Of a stretch of DNA of 64,000 bases, positions 20,579 to 29,375 are shown one piece after another. The number at the start of each line of letters is the position of its first letter. Within the stretch, counting starts at the first letter, position 1. The notes under the pieces were generated by a model, which was not told the origin of the DNA, ran no database searches, and worked only from the letters and a program-made list of their open reading frames with translations. Made by a program: the position numbers and the translations under genes. This DNA comes from Nitrosopumilus oxyclinae. Lineage in GTDB: Archaea; Thermoproteota; Nitrososphaeria; Nitrososphaerales; Nitrosopumilaceae. The stretch is from positions 620,001 to 684,000 of the forward strand of contig NZ_CP026994.1 in the NCBI RefSeq assembly GCF_013407165.1, given 5' to 3'.

Positions 20579-22060
20579 TTAATTCAACAAACAGTATGCG
20601 TACGATGGAGTAAATGATGGATACATTATGTTATTTTTATCGCTAATGTGTTTTAATCCAATTGAATGCCCTAATTCATGAGTCATGATTGTTTCAACAC
20701 TGTTTACATCGTATAATTGGAAACTACCGTCACAATTGTAATCTCCTAATGTAACTTCTACAACTCCCTTTCCAATATGTGCATGCCCTAATACCCCGTC
20801 TCCGATATTGCGCACAACCCATGTTACCCATACATTTGCTTCATGTTTGAGGTTGGTTACTGTAAATTTTATTTTTGCACTTTGCTCATTCGTTGATAAT
20901 TCTTGCTCTTCCCAAAAACTAAAAGAATTTTTTAATGTGTCTACATGGTTTAATGGAAGCCCTGTGGGTTGATCATTGATGAATACTTTGTAGTTGATGA
21001 TGTAAGTTCCGTTGTCAATTTGATATGTAGGATCTGGAAATTTAGATGATGCTCTTTTTACCTCTTCTTCAAAATTCCATTTAACATAATCTCTTAGGAA
21101 TTTTTTAATAACATCCCTGCTTGGGTTGGGGTATTCGATGTATCTTTTTTCTTTTGAGATATTATTTGAAATATCTCTGAGATATTTTTCAAACAAATGA
21201 ATTTCAAGATCTAATTCTTTTTGAGTTTTCTCTGGCAGTTTCTCAATTTTAATTTTGATGATTCCATTTTCAATTAAATATTGAATGGCTGCAACAAACT
21301 CTGTATCTTCTAATTGCTTGTCTGCCCACCATCCTGCATTGGTTTTTACCCACTCTGGAATCTTTTCATTTGATTGAGTGATTGGATTTGCTGGTGGAAT
21401 CTGAATTATTTTGTTTTCTATTAGATATATCAAGGCTGAATTGAATTCTGAATCCTCCACACTTCCTTCTGACCACCATTTTGCAATCGGTCTTACCCAT
21501 TCTGGGATTGATATTATTTGCACTGATTTTGATTGCTCTGGTTTTTCAGTTGGTGTGTAAGGATATTTTGAAATTACATCGTTGATGAAATCTTTATAAT
21601 TATTAATCACTATGCTATCTGGTTTCTCAATTGATGCTTTTTCAAAATATGCAATTGATTCTTGATATTCTCCCAAATACCCAAAACCAACTCCCATACC
21701 TGTTAAAGAAATAACGTCATTGGGCTTATACTGTAATACTTTGAAAAATTGTTTTAGTGAATTAGAGTGATCATCGAGGTTACTTAGTGCAATCCCCTTC
21801 ATTTTTAATGTCGAAATATTGTTTGGAGCAATTTTTAAAATCTCATCGTAAATTGTGATTGCTTGTTTGTATTCTCCATTGTTGAAATGATTATTAGCTA
21901 GATTGAACATTATTTCTGGATCATCTTCTGTTTGAGCAAACACTAATTCGCTAGAAATTGTCAAACTAATACCAATCACAAATAAAAAATAAAAAATCCC
22001 TTTCATGGATATTTTTATATTTTTATTTTGTTTATAGTTTATTTCCAAATTGTACTTCAT
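20579..22060 (-). CDS. Secreted TPR / matrixin-type metalloprotease
   Basis: A 493-residue exported protein. A signal helix lies near residues 19-43 (GIFYFLFVIGISLTIS...FAQ). Three or so TPR units follow at about 47-150. Next come two WW-helix modules (IPEWVRPIAKWWSEGSVEDS at about 184, and IPEWVKTNAGWWADKQLEDT at about 232). The C-terminal protease domain has zinc motif HELGHSIGLKH (His461, Glu462, His465, His471) and Met-turn NIMYP. The start at 22060 has an aaggag motif five bases upstream; ATG 22006 is an alternative. The substrate is unknown. Confidence 0.85.
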   Translation of the reverse strand: MKYNLEINYKQNKNIKISMKGIFYFLFVIGISLTISSELVFAQTEDDPEIMFNLANNHFNNGEYKQAITIYDEILKIAPNNISTLKMKGIALSNLDDHSNSLKQFFKVLQYKPNDVISLTGMGVGFGYLGEYQESIAYFEKASIEKPDSIVINNYKDFINDVISKYPYTPTEKPEQSKSVQIISIPEWVRPIAKWWSEGSVEDSEFNSALIYLIENKIIQIPPANPITQSNEKIPEWVKTNAGWWADKQLEDTEFVAAIQYLIENGIIKIKIEKLPEKTQKELDLEIHLFEKYLRDISNNISKEKRYIEYPNPSRDVIKKFLRDYVKWNFEEEVKRASSKFPDPTYQIDNGTYIINYKVFINDQPTGLPLNHVDTLKNSFSFWEEQELSTNEQSAKIKFTVTNLKHEANVWVTWVVRNIGDGVLGHAHIGKGVVEVTLGDYNCDGSFQLYDVNSVETIMTHELGHSIGLKHISDKNNIMYPSFTPSYAYCLLN

Positions 22061-22141
22061 TATGCTCCTTTTTATGTATGATTTTTCTTATTTACACCCT
22101 TTAGAAAATCTTTAATTCGTTAACAATTACGTGATTCTATA

Positions 22142-22510
22142 TTGACAAATGTTGGTGTTGGAGAAATTATTTATGATTTGCGGAAAAAAATTCAACAAAT
22201 ACAATTTGATTTAGACCAACTAGGAGAACCTACAAAGAATATTCCTGAAATGATTGAATCTGCAAATTTACTCCGTTCAAATGAATATCTTTTAAAATCT
22301 GACGAAAAGAAAACAGAATTGATTGGTGCATATGGTCAATATTCAAAAGAGCTTGAAAAATTACTCTCAATTGTTTTTGATATCCAAAAAGATCTTAAAG
22401 AGATTTTAAAAGAACAATCTACACTAATTTCAAATCCATCAAAAAAACCAAAACCTTCTAAAAAATTATTAAAACCTAAGAAAAAACTAGCAAAACCTAA
22501 GAAAAAATAA
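22142..22510 (+). CDS. Coiled-coil protein with a lysine/proline tail
   Basis: A 122-residue protein with a TTG start. Residues 5-95 are helical with heptads (IIYDLRKKIQQIQFDLDQLG). The last 25 residues are repeats of K-P-x-K-K (PSKKPKPSKKLLKPKKKLA), resembling nucleic-acid-binding histone-H1-like tails. No known domain is recognised. It is divergent from the protease and convergent with birA. Possibly a small DNA- or RNA-binding protein, by composition only. Confidence 0.6.
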   Translation: MTNVGVGEIIYDLRKKIQQIQFDLDQLGEPTKNIPEMIESANLLRSNEYLLKSDEKKTELIGAYGQYSKELEKLLSIVFDIQKDLKEILKEQSTLISNPSKKPKPSKKLLKPKKKLAKPKKK

Positions 22511-22512
22511 CT

Positions 22513-23520
22513 TTATTTTGATAAATGTATGATGTCCCCTGCAATTATTCTGTGATTCTTATTGTTGTTTGAAACTACGAGGGCTCCGTCATCATCAATT
22601 TTTATAGCTTTTCCTTTAATTTTAGAATCAATTGTGTTCAGTTCTACGTTTTTACCTATTGTTGATGATCTTAATGTCCACTCTGAAATTATTTTTTTAA
22701 TTTGTCTTTCATTGAGATCCTTGTAAATTTTTTCTAGTTCTAACAAAAATGTCTGCACTAATTGAATTGGTTTGATGTTTTGTTTTTGTTCACTCAGTGA
22801 TGCTACTCCGTAAAAATTTGGAGTTTCATTTAGTGTTTTTTCAATCTTTTTTACATCCACATCAAAATTTATTCCAACGCCTAAAACTAGTTTTTCAATT
22901 TTATTTGATTCTAATGATACGTCTACCAACATCCCCGCCACTTTTTTACCCTTTATTGTCAAATCATTTGGCCATTTCAATTCAGGTTTAATTGAAAATA
23001 CTTTCTCAATTGCTATTGATAATGCAAGCGATGATGCAATGGGAAATAATGTTGTAATTGAAATGTCAAATTTTGGATGCAGTATTATTGAAATCCAAAT
23101 TCCGCCTTTTGGTGATATCCATTTTCTTCCGTCTCTTCCTTTTCCTCCTGTTTGTTTTGCTGCAACTATTATTGTTCCGTCATTTGCAGCATCTTGAGCC
23201 ATTTTTAATGCCTGATTTTGTGTTGAATCAATTGAATCAAAATAGTATGCTTGCTTTCCTATGATTTTTGTTTTTAAATTTGAAGTAATCTCCCACGGAA
23301 GTAATAACTCTGAATTTGAAATTAATTTGTATCCTAACTTTTGTTTTGATTCTACAATGTATCCTAACTCCTGAATTTTTTTAATGTGTTTCCAAACTGC
23401 AACTCTACTAATTCTTAATACGTCACTCAAATCTTGACCTGATAGATATTCTGTATTGTGAGTTTGCAAAAATGTTAGTACTTTGATTAGCCCTGGATTG
23501 TCAAATGAATTGTAAATCAA
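22513..23520 (-). CDS. birA: Biotin-[acetyl-CoA carboxylase] ligase with HTH domain
   Basis: It attaches biotin to carboxylase carrier proteins. An N-terminal winged helix (residues 8-65, LSGQDLSDVLRISRVAVWKH) gives repressor potential. The catalytic domain has FDSIDSTQ, the biotinyl-AMP loop GGKGRDGRKWISPKGG and WPNDLTIKGKKVAGMLVD. A C-terminal SH3-like cap is present. The length of 335 matches E. coli-type bifunctional BirA. In this lineage the substrate should be the acetyl/propionyl-CoA carboxylase of the carbon-fixation cycle, encoded elsewhere. Confidence 0.94.
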   Translation of the reverse strand: MIYNSFDNPGLIKVLTFLQTHNTEYLSGQDLSDVLRISRVAVWKHIKKIQELGYIVESKQKLGYKLISNSELLLPWEITSNLKTKIIGKQAYYFDSIDSTQNQALKMAQDAANDGTIIVAAKQTGGKGRDGRKWISPKGGIWISIILHPKFDISITTLFPIASSLALSIAIEKVFSIKPELKWPNDLTIKGKKVAGMLVDVSLESNKIEKLVLGVGINFDVDVKKIEKTLNETPNFYGVASLSEQKQNIKPIQLVQTFLLELEKIYKDLNERQIKKIISEWTLRSSTIGKNVELNTIDSKIKGKAIKIDDDGALVVSNNNKNHRIIAGDIIHLSK

Positions 23521-23556
23521 CTATGTGTTCTTTTTATCTCAAGTATAAAACACACA

Positions 23557-24063
23557 CTAGAATCCAATATCGAAGTCAAATCCACCGTCATCCATACCTG
23601 CGTCATCCATGTTTCCATCTCCTGTATCTGGTATGTTTTCTGGAGCTACATAATCTGTCATTGCCATTCCCATCATGCTGAACATCATTGAAAACATCAT
23701 CATATCCATTATTCCAAAGAACATCATTGAGGGGATCCATGATTTGTTATCTTCCATTTCTTGTTTTAACTTGTCCTTGTCTCCTGTTTTGTATAATAAT
23801 GACATTTGATTCCATTTTGTTTGTAATTCATGAACTCTTTCATCGACTTCGTTGGAACCTTTGTCGGTAACTGTGATTTCTACCTTCGTCCCGAAAAATC
23901 CTTTTTTTTCTTCAGCACGAATGAATCCGCGTTTTTCTAATTGCTCTAAAATTAAATTTAATTCCTCAGGTTCAATTTTTGTCATTTTTTGAATTTTATC
24001 AAATTTCTTTATTCCGTGTTTTATTGCACCTAGTACAATGAGATCTTTTGGCTCTTCATCCAT
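23557..24063 (-). CDS. Winged-helix protein with a Met-rich membrane segment
   Basis: A 168-residue protein of unusual build. Residues 5-75 form a MarR-like winged helix (LNLILEQLEKRGFIRAEEK), followed by a charged helix. A hydrophobic stretch (about 108-132) has roughly a dozen methionines (SMMFFGIMDMMMFSMMFSMM). The tail is acidic and Gly/Asp/Met-rich. The layout suggests a membrane-anchored or metal-responsive regulator. Thioether-rich helices can bind Cu(I) or Ag(I), but no such role is shown here. It is divergent from the CoA-binding gene. Confidence 0.7.
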   Translation of the reverse strand: MDEEPKDLIVLGAIKHGIKKFDKIQKMTKIEPEELNLILEQLEKRGFIRAEEKKGFFGTKVEITVTDKGSNEVDERVHELQTKWNQMSLLYKTGDKDKLKQEMEDNKSWIPSMMFFGIMDMMMFSMMFSMMGMAMTDYVAPENIPDTGDGNMDDAGMDDGGFDFDIGF

Positions 24064-24117
24064 GTTGTTTCTATTTCTTGGCTTCTAAAATATTCTTTGT
24101 TCTTTTTGGGATTCAAA

Positions 24118-24125
24118 AATTATAT
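24118..24125 (+). promoter_or_regulatory. TATA box setting the start of the CoA-binding gene
   Basis: The sequence aattatat lies 26-27 bases before the GTG at 24148. This supports that codon, rather than the upstream TTG at 24097, as a leaderless start. Confidence 0.5.
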
Positions 24126-24147
24126 TCACCCTGGCACAATCTTTGTT

Positions 24148-24561
24148 GTGGAGCAAGATTCTTTTTCCGATCAGCAAATCAGCGAGATCCTCTCATTAAC
24201 CAAAGTGGCTGTAGTGGGAATGTCTAAAAATTCTTCAAAAGCTGCACATTATGTGCCAAAATATTTGTTTGAAAATGGATATGATATAACACCTGTAAAT
24301 CCAACAACTGATGAAATATTAGGGAAGCAGTGTTACAGCTCTATTTCTGAAATTGATGGAGAAGTTGACATCATTGATGTTTTCAGGCCTTCAGACCAGG
24401 TTTTACCATTTGTTGTAGAGGCAATCAAGAAAAAACCTAAAGTGATTTGGCTTCAAGAGGGAATTCATAATCCTGAAGCTGAAAAGTTGGCAACACAAGC
24501 TGGGATTAAAGTAATTTTCAATCGATGTATGTTGGCAGAACATAAGAGATTGTCACAATGA
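24148..24561 (+). CDS. CoA-binding Rossmann protein (YccU-like)
   Basis: About 138 residues from GTG 24148. It is a single CoA-binding domain as in succinyl-CoA synthetase alpha and YccU: KVAVVGMSKNSSKAAHYVPK, then DITPVNPTTDEILGKQCY, DVFRPSDQVLPF and IWLQEGIHNPEAEKLA, ending NRCMLAEHKR. The stand-alone domain binds CoA or a nucleotide; its reaction is unknown. It overlaps the next gene by ATGA, so the pair is co-translated. The start is chosen from the TATA spacing. Confidence 0.87.
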   Translation: MEQDSFSDQQISEILSLTKVAVVGMSKNSSKAAHYVPKYLFENGYDITPVNPTTDEILGKQCYSSISEIDGEVDIIDVFRPSDQVLPFVVEAIKKKPKVIWLQEGIHNPEAEKLATQAGIKVIFNRCMLAEHKRLSQ

Positions 24562-24917
24562 CTGATTTTGAAAATTTTTATCATGATTTACTAGAGTTTA
24601 TTAAAAAGTATGAAAATCAAAACATTCCATTAAAAATTGAAAAAGATCTTGATAATAATATCGTAAAAATATTTGGGGAAAAAATTACTTCCTTGGCAAG
24701 AGCTCAAAATGGTCTTAATGATGTAACTGAACTCTCATACACAACTGCTGAACATCATCCTTACTGGAATTTGATTTACAGCTGTTCTGAAATTTCTAAT
24801 AGTGTTTTAGAAAAGTGGAAGGGGTCTCTTTCTGAGGAAGATTTCTCTGATATTGAATGGGCAATCAAAGAGCTACAGGAAACATTGGAAAAAATAAAAA
24901 AATCTCAGCATTCCTAG
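24558..24917 (+). CDS. Hypothetical protein coupled to the CoA-binding protein
   Basis: A 119-residue, mostly helical, acidic protein with no signal, membrane helix or metal motif. A weakly conserved-looking core reads HHPYWNLIYSCSEISNSVLE. Its ATG overlaps the upstream stop (ATGA), so it is in an operon with the CoA-binding gene and may act with it. Family not recognised. Confidence 0.65.
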   Translation: MTDFENFYHDLLEFIKKYENQNIPLKIEKDLDNNIVKIFGEKITSLARAQNGLNDVTELSYTTAEHHPYWNLIYSCSEISNSVLEKWKGSLSEEDFSDIEWAIKELQETLEKIKKSQHS

Positions 24918-24923
24918 GCAGAG

Positions 24924-24932
24924 ATAAATATT
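24924..24932 (+). promoter_or_regulatory. TATA box for the YchF-type GTPase
   Basis: The sequence ataaatatt is centred about 24 bases before the ATG at 24952, consistent with a leaderless transcript. Confidence 0.45.
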
Positions 24933-24951
24933 CTGAACTGTTCATAATTAC

Positions 24952-26163
24952 ATGCCCATCAAGATAGGATTAATTGGTAAAACCAATACTGGCAAGACTA
25001 CCTTTTTCAATTCCGCTACCCTTTCTTCTGAGGAAATTTCATCATATCCTTTCACTACAAAGTCTCCTGTATCTGGAGTTGCACATGCAATTACTTTATG
25101 CGTTCATCCTGAATTTAAAATTCAAGATAATCCAAATAATTCAAAATGTCTTGATGGTTGGAGGTATATCCCAATTGAGTTGATAGATTTACCTGGTCTC
25201 ATCAAAGATGCTTGGAAAGGTAAAGGTCTTGGGAATCAGTTTTTGTCAATTGCTGCACAATCTGATGCGCTGCTTCATGTCGTTGACGCATCTGGCGGGA
25301 TTGATTCTTCTGGAAAAATTACTGAAGTTGGGACTGGGGATCCAATATCTGATTTTGCAGATATAGAGGAAGAACTAATCATGTGGTATCATAAAATTCT
25401 AGAAGGTAATCGAGATAAGGTTTCAAAATTAATTAAATCTGGAACTGATGTTATTGATACTATTACTGATCTTTACCGTGGAATTGGAGTTACTAAAATT
25501 CAAGTTAAAGAAACATTTCGTGCCACTAATCTTGAAGAGAAAGATTTTGATAACTTTGATATGGTTGATACTAAAAAATTTGCATCACACTTACGGAAAA
25601 TATCGAAACCTACTTTGATTGTTGCAAATAAGGTTGATGTTGAAGGTGCTGACAAAAATTTTGCTAGATTGAGAGAACGATATAATGATTCAATAGTAAT
25701 CCCAGTCAGTGGTGATAGTGAATTTGTTTTAAGACGTGCAGAACAAAAAGGATTGATCAAATATTCTCCTGGATCTGAAACATTTGAAATTATAAAACCT
25801 GATGAATTGAATGAAAAACAAATTAACGCATTGAATTTTATCAAAAAAGGTATAATGGGAGAATACATGAGGACTGGTGTACAGTTTGCAATTAATGTGG
25901 CTGTCTTCAAACTACTTAAAATGAATTCTATTTATCCTGTAGCTGATGAAAAAAACCTTGCAGACAAAAAAGGAAGGGTGTTGCCTGATTTGATATTATT
26001 AAAAGATGGTGCAACTATTAATGATCTTGCAAAAGAGATTCATTCTGATTTAACAAAAGGTCTGATTTATGGAAAAGATTTGAGGTATAATTTGAGATTG
26101 CCTACTGATTACCAATTAAGGGATAGGGATGTTGTCTCTCTTGTTAGTGCTGCAAAAAAATAG
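24952..26163 (+). CDS. Obg/YchF-type GTPase with TGS domain
   Basis: A 403-residue translation-associated P-loop NTPase. G1 is GLIGKTNTGKTTFFN, G3 is DLPGLIKDAWKGKGLGNQFL, G4 is VANKVD and G5 is VSGDSE. A TGS domain (LPDLILLKDGATINDLAKEI...RDRDVVSLVSA) closes the protein. It belongs to the archaeal YchF/Obg-related COG0012 group, thought to act on ribosomes. ATG start with a well-placed TATA box. The nucleotide preference cannot be read from the sequence with certainty. Confidence 0.92.
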   Translation: MPIKIGLIGKTNTGKTTFFNSATLSSEEISSYPFTTKSPVSGVAHAITLCVHPEFKIQDNPNNSKCLDGWRYIPIELIDLPGLIKDAWKGKGLGNQFLSIAAQSDALLHVVDASGGIDSSGKITEVGTGDPISDFADIEEELIMWYHKILEGNRDKVSKLIKSGTDVIDTITDLYRGIGVTKIQVKETFRATNLEEKDFDNFDMVDTKKFASHLRKISKPTLIVANKVDVEGADKNFARLRERYNDSIVIPVSGDSEFVLRRAEQKGLIKYSPGSETFEIIKPDELNEKQINALNFIKKGIMGEYMRTGVQFAINVAVFKLLKMNSIYPVADEKNLADKKGRVLPDLILLKDGATINDLAKEIHSDLTKGLIYGKDLRYNLRLPTDYQLRDRDVVSLVSAAKK

Positions 26164-26168
26164 TTTAA

Positions 26169-26261
26169 TCATTGAATTTCGTTTTTAATTTTATACAGAA
26201 CATCATTTGTCATTTTCAACAAACTGTCGATTTTTTGGTCTCCTGCAAATGTTCTTGTCAT
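26169..26261 (-). CDS. Possible 30-residue small protein
   Basis: The frame encodes MTRTFAGDQKIDSLLKMTND followed by VLYKIKNEIQ, an amphipathic helix-like peptide. It fills the gap between the GTPase and the BtuF-like gene. Composition looks coding, but length makes it tentative. Confidence 0.4.
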   Translation of the reverse strand: MTRTFAGDQKIDSLLKMTNDVLYKIKNEIQ

Positions 26262-26336
26262 GTATTTTAATTTCCAAAATTGGGGATAACCCGTTGTATG
26301 TTATGTGAAATAACAGCCACTTAGTCATGCCTAGGA

Positions 26337-27266
26337 TTAATCATTCTCAATATGTGCAAATGACCTATCTGGCACTGTTAATTCTTCAAAGATTTCAGGC
26401 TGGATGATCTTTGCCAAAATTTCACTCCCGTCAATTGTGCGTATGCTGGGTTTACTGAAAAATGAATTTGCATCTACTGCAAAAATTTTATTCATTTTTA
26501 CTGCTTTAAGATTTTTCCATTTTTCATTATTTTTTAGAAATTTTTCATACTCTTTGATGGTTCTCTGTGTATCAAAACCACAAGGCATCAAGATAATGAT
26601 ATCTGGATTTGCATTGATGATCTCATCTATGTCTGATCTTCTAGAGTGTTCTCCTGTTTTGCTGATCATATTAATTCCTCCTGCAATTTCAATCATTTCT
26701 GGAACCCAATGACCTGCAGTAAAAAAGGGCTCAATCCATTCTATTGCAAGAACTTTGATCTCTTTGGCATTAGTATTTTTTCTAATTTTCTCAATCCTTT
26801 TTGATAGTGAATCTGTAATTTCTTTAGCCTTTTCTTTTTTATCGATTATTTTACCTAGTTCTGTAACTGAATTAATAATTTCATTCATGTTGTGAGGATC
26901 CATTGAAAATAACATTGGTTTTTTTTGCAGAATTTGAACTGCTTTGTTTACCTGATTCGTATAAGCTGCACATACCTCACATGTTTCTTGTGATATGATT
27001 AGATCTGGATTTGCATTTTTTAGATTTTCTTCATTTAATACAAAAATATCTTTTCCGTCCTTTAGTAATTGACATGTTGCGGTGTCAATTTCTTTACTGG
27101 ATAATTCATCTGAATTTATTACTGAATTAATTACTTTAGGCTTTGACACTGCATCTTTTGGATATTTACATTCATGAGTTACACCATACAGATCGTCTTG
27201 TATGCCAAATTCATATAATAATTCAGTAGCACTTGGTAAAAATGAAACAATTCTTTTTATCGTCAT
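26337..27266 (-). CDS. BtuF-like cobalamin/metal-chelate binding protein without signal peptide
   Basis: A 309-residue periplasmic-binding-protein fold of the BtuF/FhuD class (class III, two lobes joined by a helix). Visible are RIVSFLPSATELLYEFG at the very N-terminus, NPDLIISQETC, an AGHWVPEMIEIAGG segment and a DSNPDIIILMPCGFD-like NPDIIILMPCGFD. No signal peptide, lipobox or ABC transporter neighbours are seen. It may therefore be cytoplasmic, perhaps binding a corrinoid inside the cell; the window holds the B12-dependent methylmalonyl-CoA mutase. That link is inference. Confidence 0.85.
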   Translation of the reverse strand: MTIKRIVSFLPSATELLYEFGIQDDLYGVTHECKYPKDAVSKPKVINSVINSDELSSKEIDTATCQLLKDGKDIFVLNEENLKNANPDLIISQETCEVCAAYTNQVNKAVQILQKKPMLFSMDPHNMNEIINSVTELGKIIDKKEKAKEITDSLSKRIEKIRKNTNAKEIKVLAIEWIEPFFTAGHWVPEMIEIAGGINMISKTGEHSRRSDIDEIINANPDIIILMPCGFDTQRTIKEYEKFLKNNEKWKNLKAVKMNKIFAVDANSFFSKPSIRTIDGSEILAKIIQPEIFEELTVPDRSFAHIEND

Positions 27267-27366
27267 ACATTTTGATGAGAAATAATCCCTTAAACATTAT
27301 CTGTTGACATCTCATCAATTTTTGTCATTAGGCAAGTTAATAGCCATATTTCAGGCATGATTATAC

Positions 27367-28524
27367 ATGTCTTCTGACTCTCAAGAAATTAGACGTTCAA
27401 TTTTAGCAAAATGGCACGAGACTCTTTCAAAACATGGAAATCTATTTTCTTCTGATTCTGTTAGTGGTAGTAGTCCTCCGTCAGTTTTTGTTGGCTCTCA
27501 TAATTATCCCAAAGTCTTTGTGGGTCCAATGGTTCCTCCAATCCATGGTGACACTAGTTTACTTGATAGTCCAGAACAATGGAGAGGTAAATCATTAGAA
27601 GATATAGTGAATTTTAGATTAAATCTTGTTCGAGGAATTAAAAAAATTGGAATTAAAGAAACAGATGGACGTTATATTGAAAGTCTTCAAGAATTAACAA
27701 TGTCCTCTAGACCTATTGATTCTGATTTGATGTTTCAAAAATCTACACTGTCCAATGTTTCTTTAGATGGTGAAAGTGCTCCTTTTGGTCCTATTGGTGA
27801 AATAAAAACAGCAAAATTTTCTGGCTCGTCTTCTGTGAAATCTCTAGAAAAAACATACTATGACAAAGATTTGAAAGCTCAGGATGCTGTTTTGAATTTA
27901 TATAATTCTGGGATTGAAATTTCTAAAATTCAAAAATGTTTCAGTATTGGAATGTTGGGTCAGAAAAGAAAATTGGTTCCTACTAAATGGAGTATTACTG
28001 CTACTGATGATATAATTTGTAAATCTCTCACTGATGATGTTTTAGATTACTCTCTAATTGATTCACATAGAATATTTTCATATGAACATCTTGGAAACAT
28101 ATTCACTGTTGTGTTGTTTCCCCATCGATGGGTCTACGAGATGATTGAAGCTTGGTATTCTGATGGGGTTTTAGGATTTGGTTCTGATTATGAGGATGCG
28201 CGTGGAATTGATCATCCGCCTGCCATTGCTGGAGCTTATTTTGCAGCAAAATTAGGTGTGTTAGAGTATCTAAAAGAAAAGAAAATTCAAGCAGGAGTTG
28301 TAATTTTAAGAGAAATTCGTCCAGAATATGCAATTCCTGTTGGTGTATGGCAAGTAAGAGAAGGTGTACGTGAGGCAATGAATCAAACTCCTATTATTGC
28401 TGATGATTTTGAACACGCTTTATCTTTAGCATCAAATAAGATGAGTATCAGTAAATCAGAATGGCTATTACATGGAAATATTGTAGATCTGATTCGGCAA
28501 AAAACAATTTCTGATTTTTTTTAA
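27367..28524 (+). CDS. nreA: DNA repair protein NreA
   Basis: A 385-residue archaeal Nre-family protein. It has the family core PPSVFVGSHNYPKVFVGPMV near residues 38-57, and the later VGVWQVREGVREAM. The C-terminus ends RQKTISDFF, a PCNA-interacting (PIP) motif of the QxxIxxFF type seen in other NreA proteins. Nre proteins are implicated in DNA-damage tolerance together with PCNA and UvrABC in haloarchaea. It lacks the N-terminal zinc finger of some relatives. It is divergent from the BtuF-like gene, 100 bases apart. Confidence 0.92.
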   Translation: MSSDSQEIRRSILAKWHETLSKHGNLFSSDSVSGSSPPSVFVGSHNYPKVFVGPMVPPIHGDTSLLDSPEQWRGKSLEDIVNFRLNLVRGIKKIGIKETDGRYIESLQELTMSSRPIDSDLMFQKSTLSNVSLDGESAPFGPIGEIKTAKFSGSSSVKSLEKTYYDKDLKAQDAVLNLYNSGIEISKIQKCFSIGMLGQKRKLVPTKWSITATDDIICKSLTDDVLDYSLIDSHRIFSYEHLGNIFTVVLFPHRWVYEMIEAWYSDGVLGFGSDYEDARGIDHPPAIAGAYFAAKLGVLEYLKEKKIQAGVVILREIRPEYAIPVGVWQVREGVREAMNQTPIIADDFEHALSLASNKMSISKSEWLLHGNIVDLIRQKTISDFF

Positions 28525-28534
28525 AATAATTATT

Positions 28535-29374
28535 TTGATTACAATTCAGACATATTTTAAAAATAAGATGATGTTTGAAAACGATAGAATAAATTCAAGT
28601 TCAAAGAATCCTGAAAGTATGAGTGAAGAGGACATGAAATCAGAATATTCATCTTATGGGAAATATTCGATTGATGACTTTCTTGAACTTTCTTTTCCTA
28701 ATGTTACTGTTAGAATTAAAAAAATAGGTGAAAATATTTTTTCTTATGATAAGATAGACTCTGAAGAAAATATGGTTGAAAAAATAATCCCTACGTCTTC
28801 TTCAATTCTTACTATTGAAGTGGCACCAATTAGACCTTTGAATCACCCTGCTCGAAGAACTAACTATTTGTATTTGGATCTTGAATCTCCTATTTTTCTT
28901 TCTAGCGGGTCATCTGCAATTGTTTTCATTAATTGTCCTATTGAAATTGGTATTTTTTTAATTCATGATGGAGTTCCTGAATCTTTAGATTGGTTTACTT
29001 GCAATTCATTGGATTCTAGATTTTGTCTATATGGGCCCCCTGAATCTGGAACTTTGTGTAAATATGCTCATTCTGACATTGTTGAATCTCATGATTCATC
29101 AATTCCATATGTTAACGGTGTGATGGAAATTAATCTTAAAAATGATTTATCCAAAGGATATACTATATCCAATCTTGTTTTTCCTATTTCTGGACATTCA
29201 CTATATTATGATAATTCAAAGACCATCTTTGATTCTTTGACAGCGGTGCTAAAGAAAAAACTAACTTTAGAAATCCTTGATGCTAAATCTTTAACAGTTC
29301 AAACTGACTGGAAACAATCTCCAACATATGAGAGAGCAGAGCAGACTAAATCTATCGATATGGGAGTTGAATAA
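28535..29374 (+). CDS. DUF432 protein
   Basis: A 279-residue protein matching the archaeal DUF432 family: FPNVTVRIKKIGENIFSYDK near the start, then VAPIRPLNHPARRTNYLYLD, a beta-rich core with RFCLYGPPESGTLCKY, and a C-terminal helix. No signal peptide is seen. ATGs at about 28568 and 28571 are alternative starts. It is in an operon with, and one base from, the MscS gene at 29376, so it probably modulates or accompanies the channel. This is inferred from context. Confidence 0.85.
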   Translation: MITIQTYFKNKMMFENDRINSSSKNPESMSEEDMKSEYSSYGKYSIDDFLELSFPNVTVRIKKIGENIFSYDKIDSEENMVEKIIPTSSSILTIEVAPIRPLNHPARRTNYLYLDLESPIFLSSGSSAIVFINCPIEIGIFLIHDGVPESLDWFTCNSLDSRFCLYGPPESGTLCKYAHSDIVESHDSSIPYVNGVMEINLKNDLSKGYTISNLVFPISGHSLYYDNSKTIFDSLTAVLKKKLTLEILDAKSLTVQTDWKQSPTYERAEQTKSIDMGVE

Positions 29375-29375
29375 A

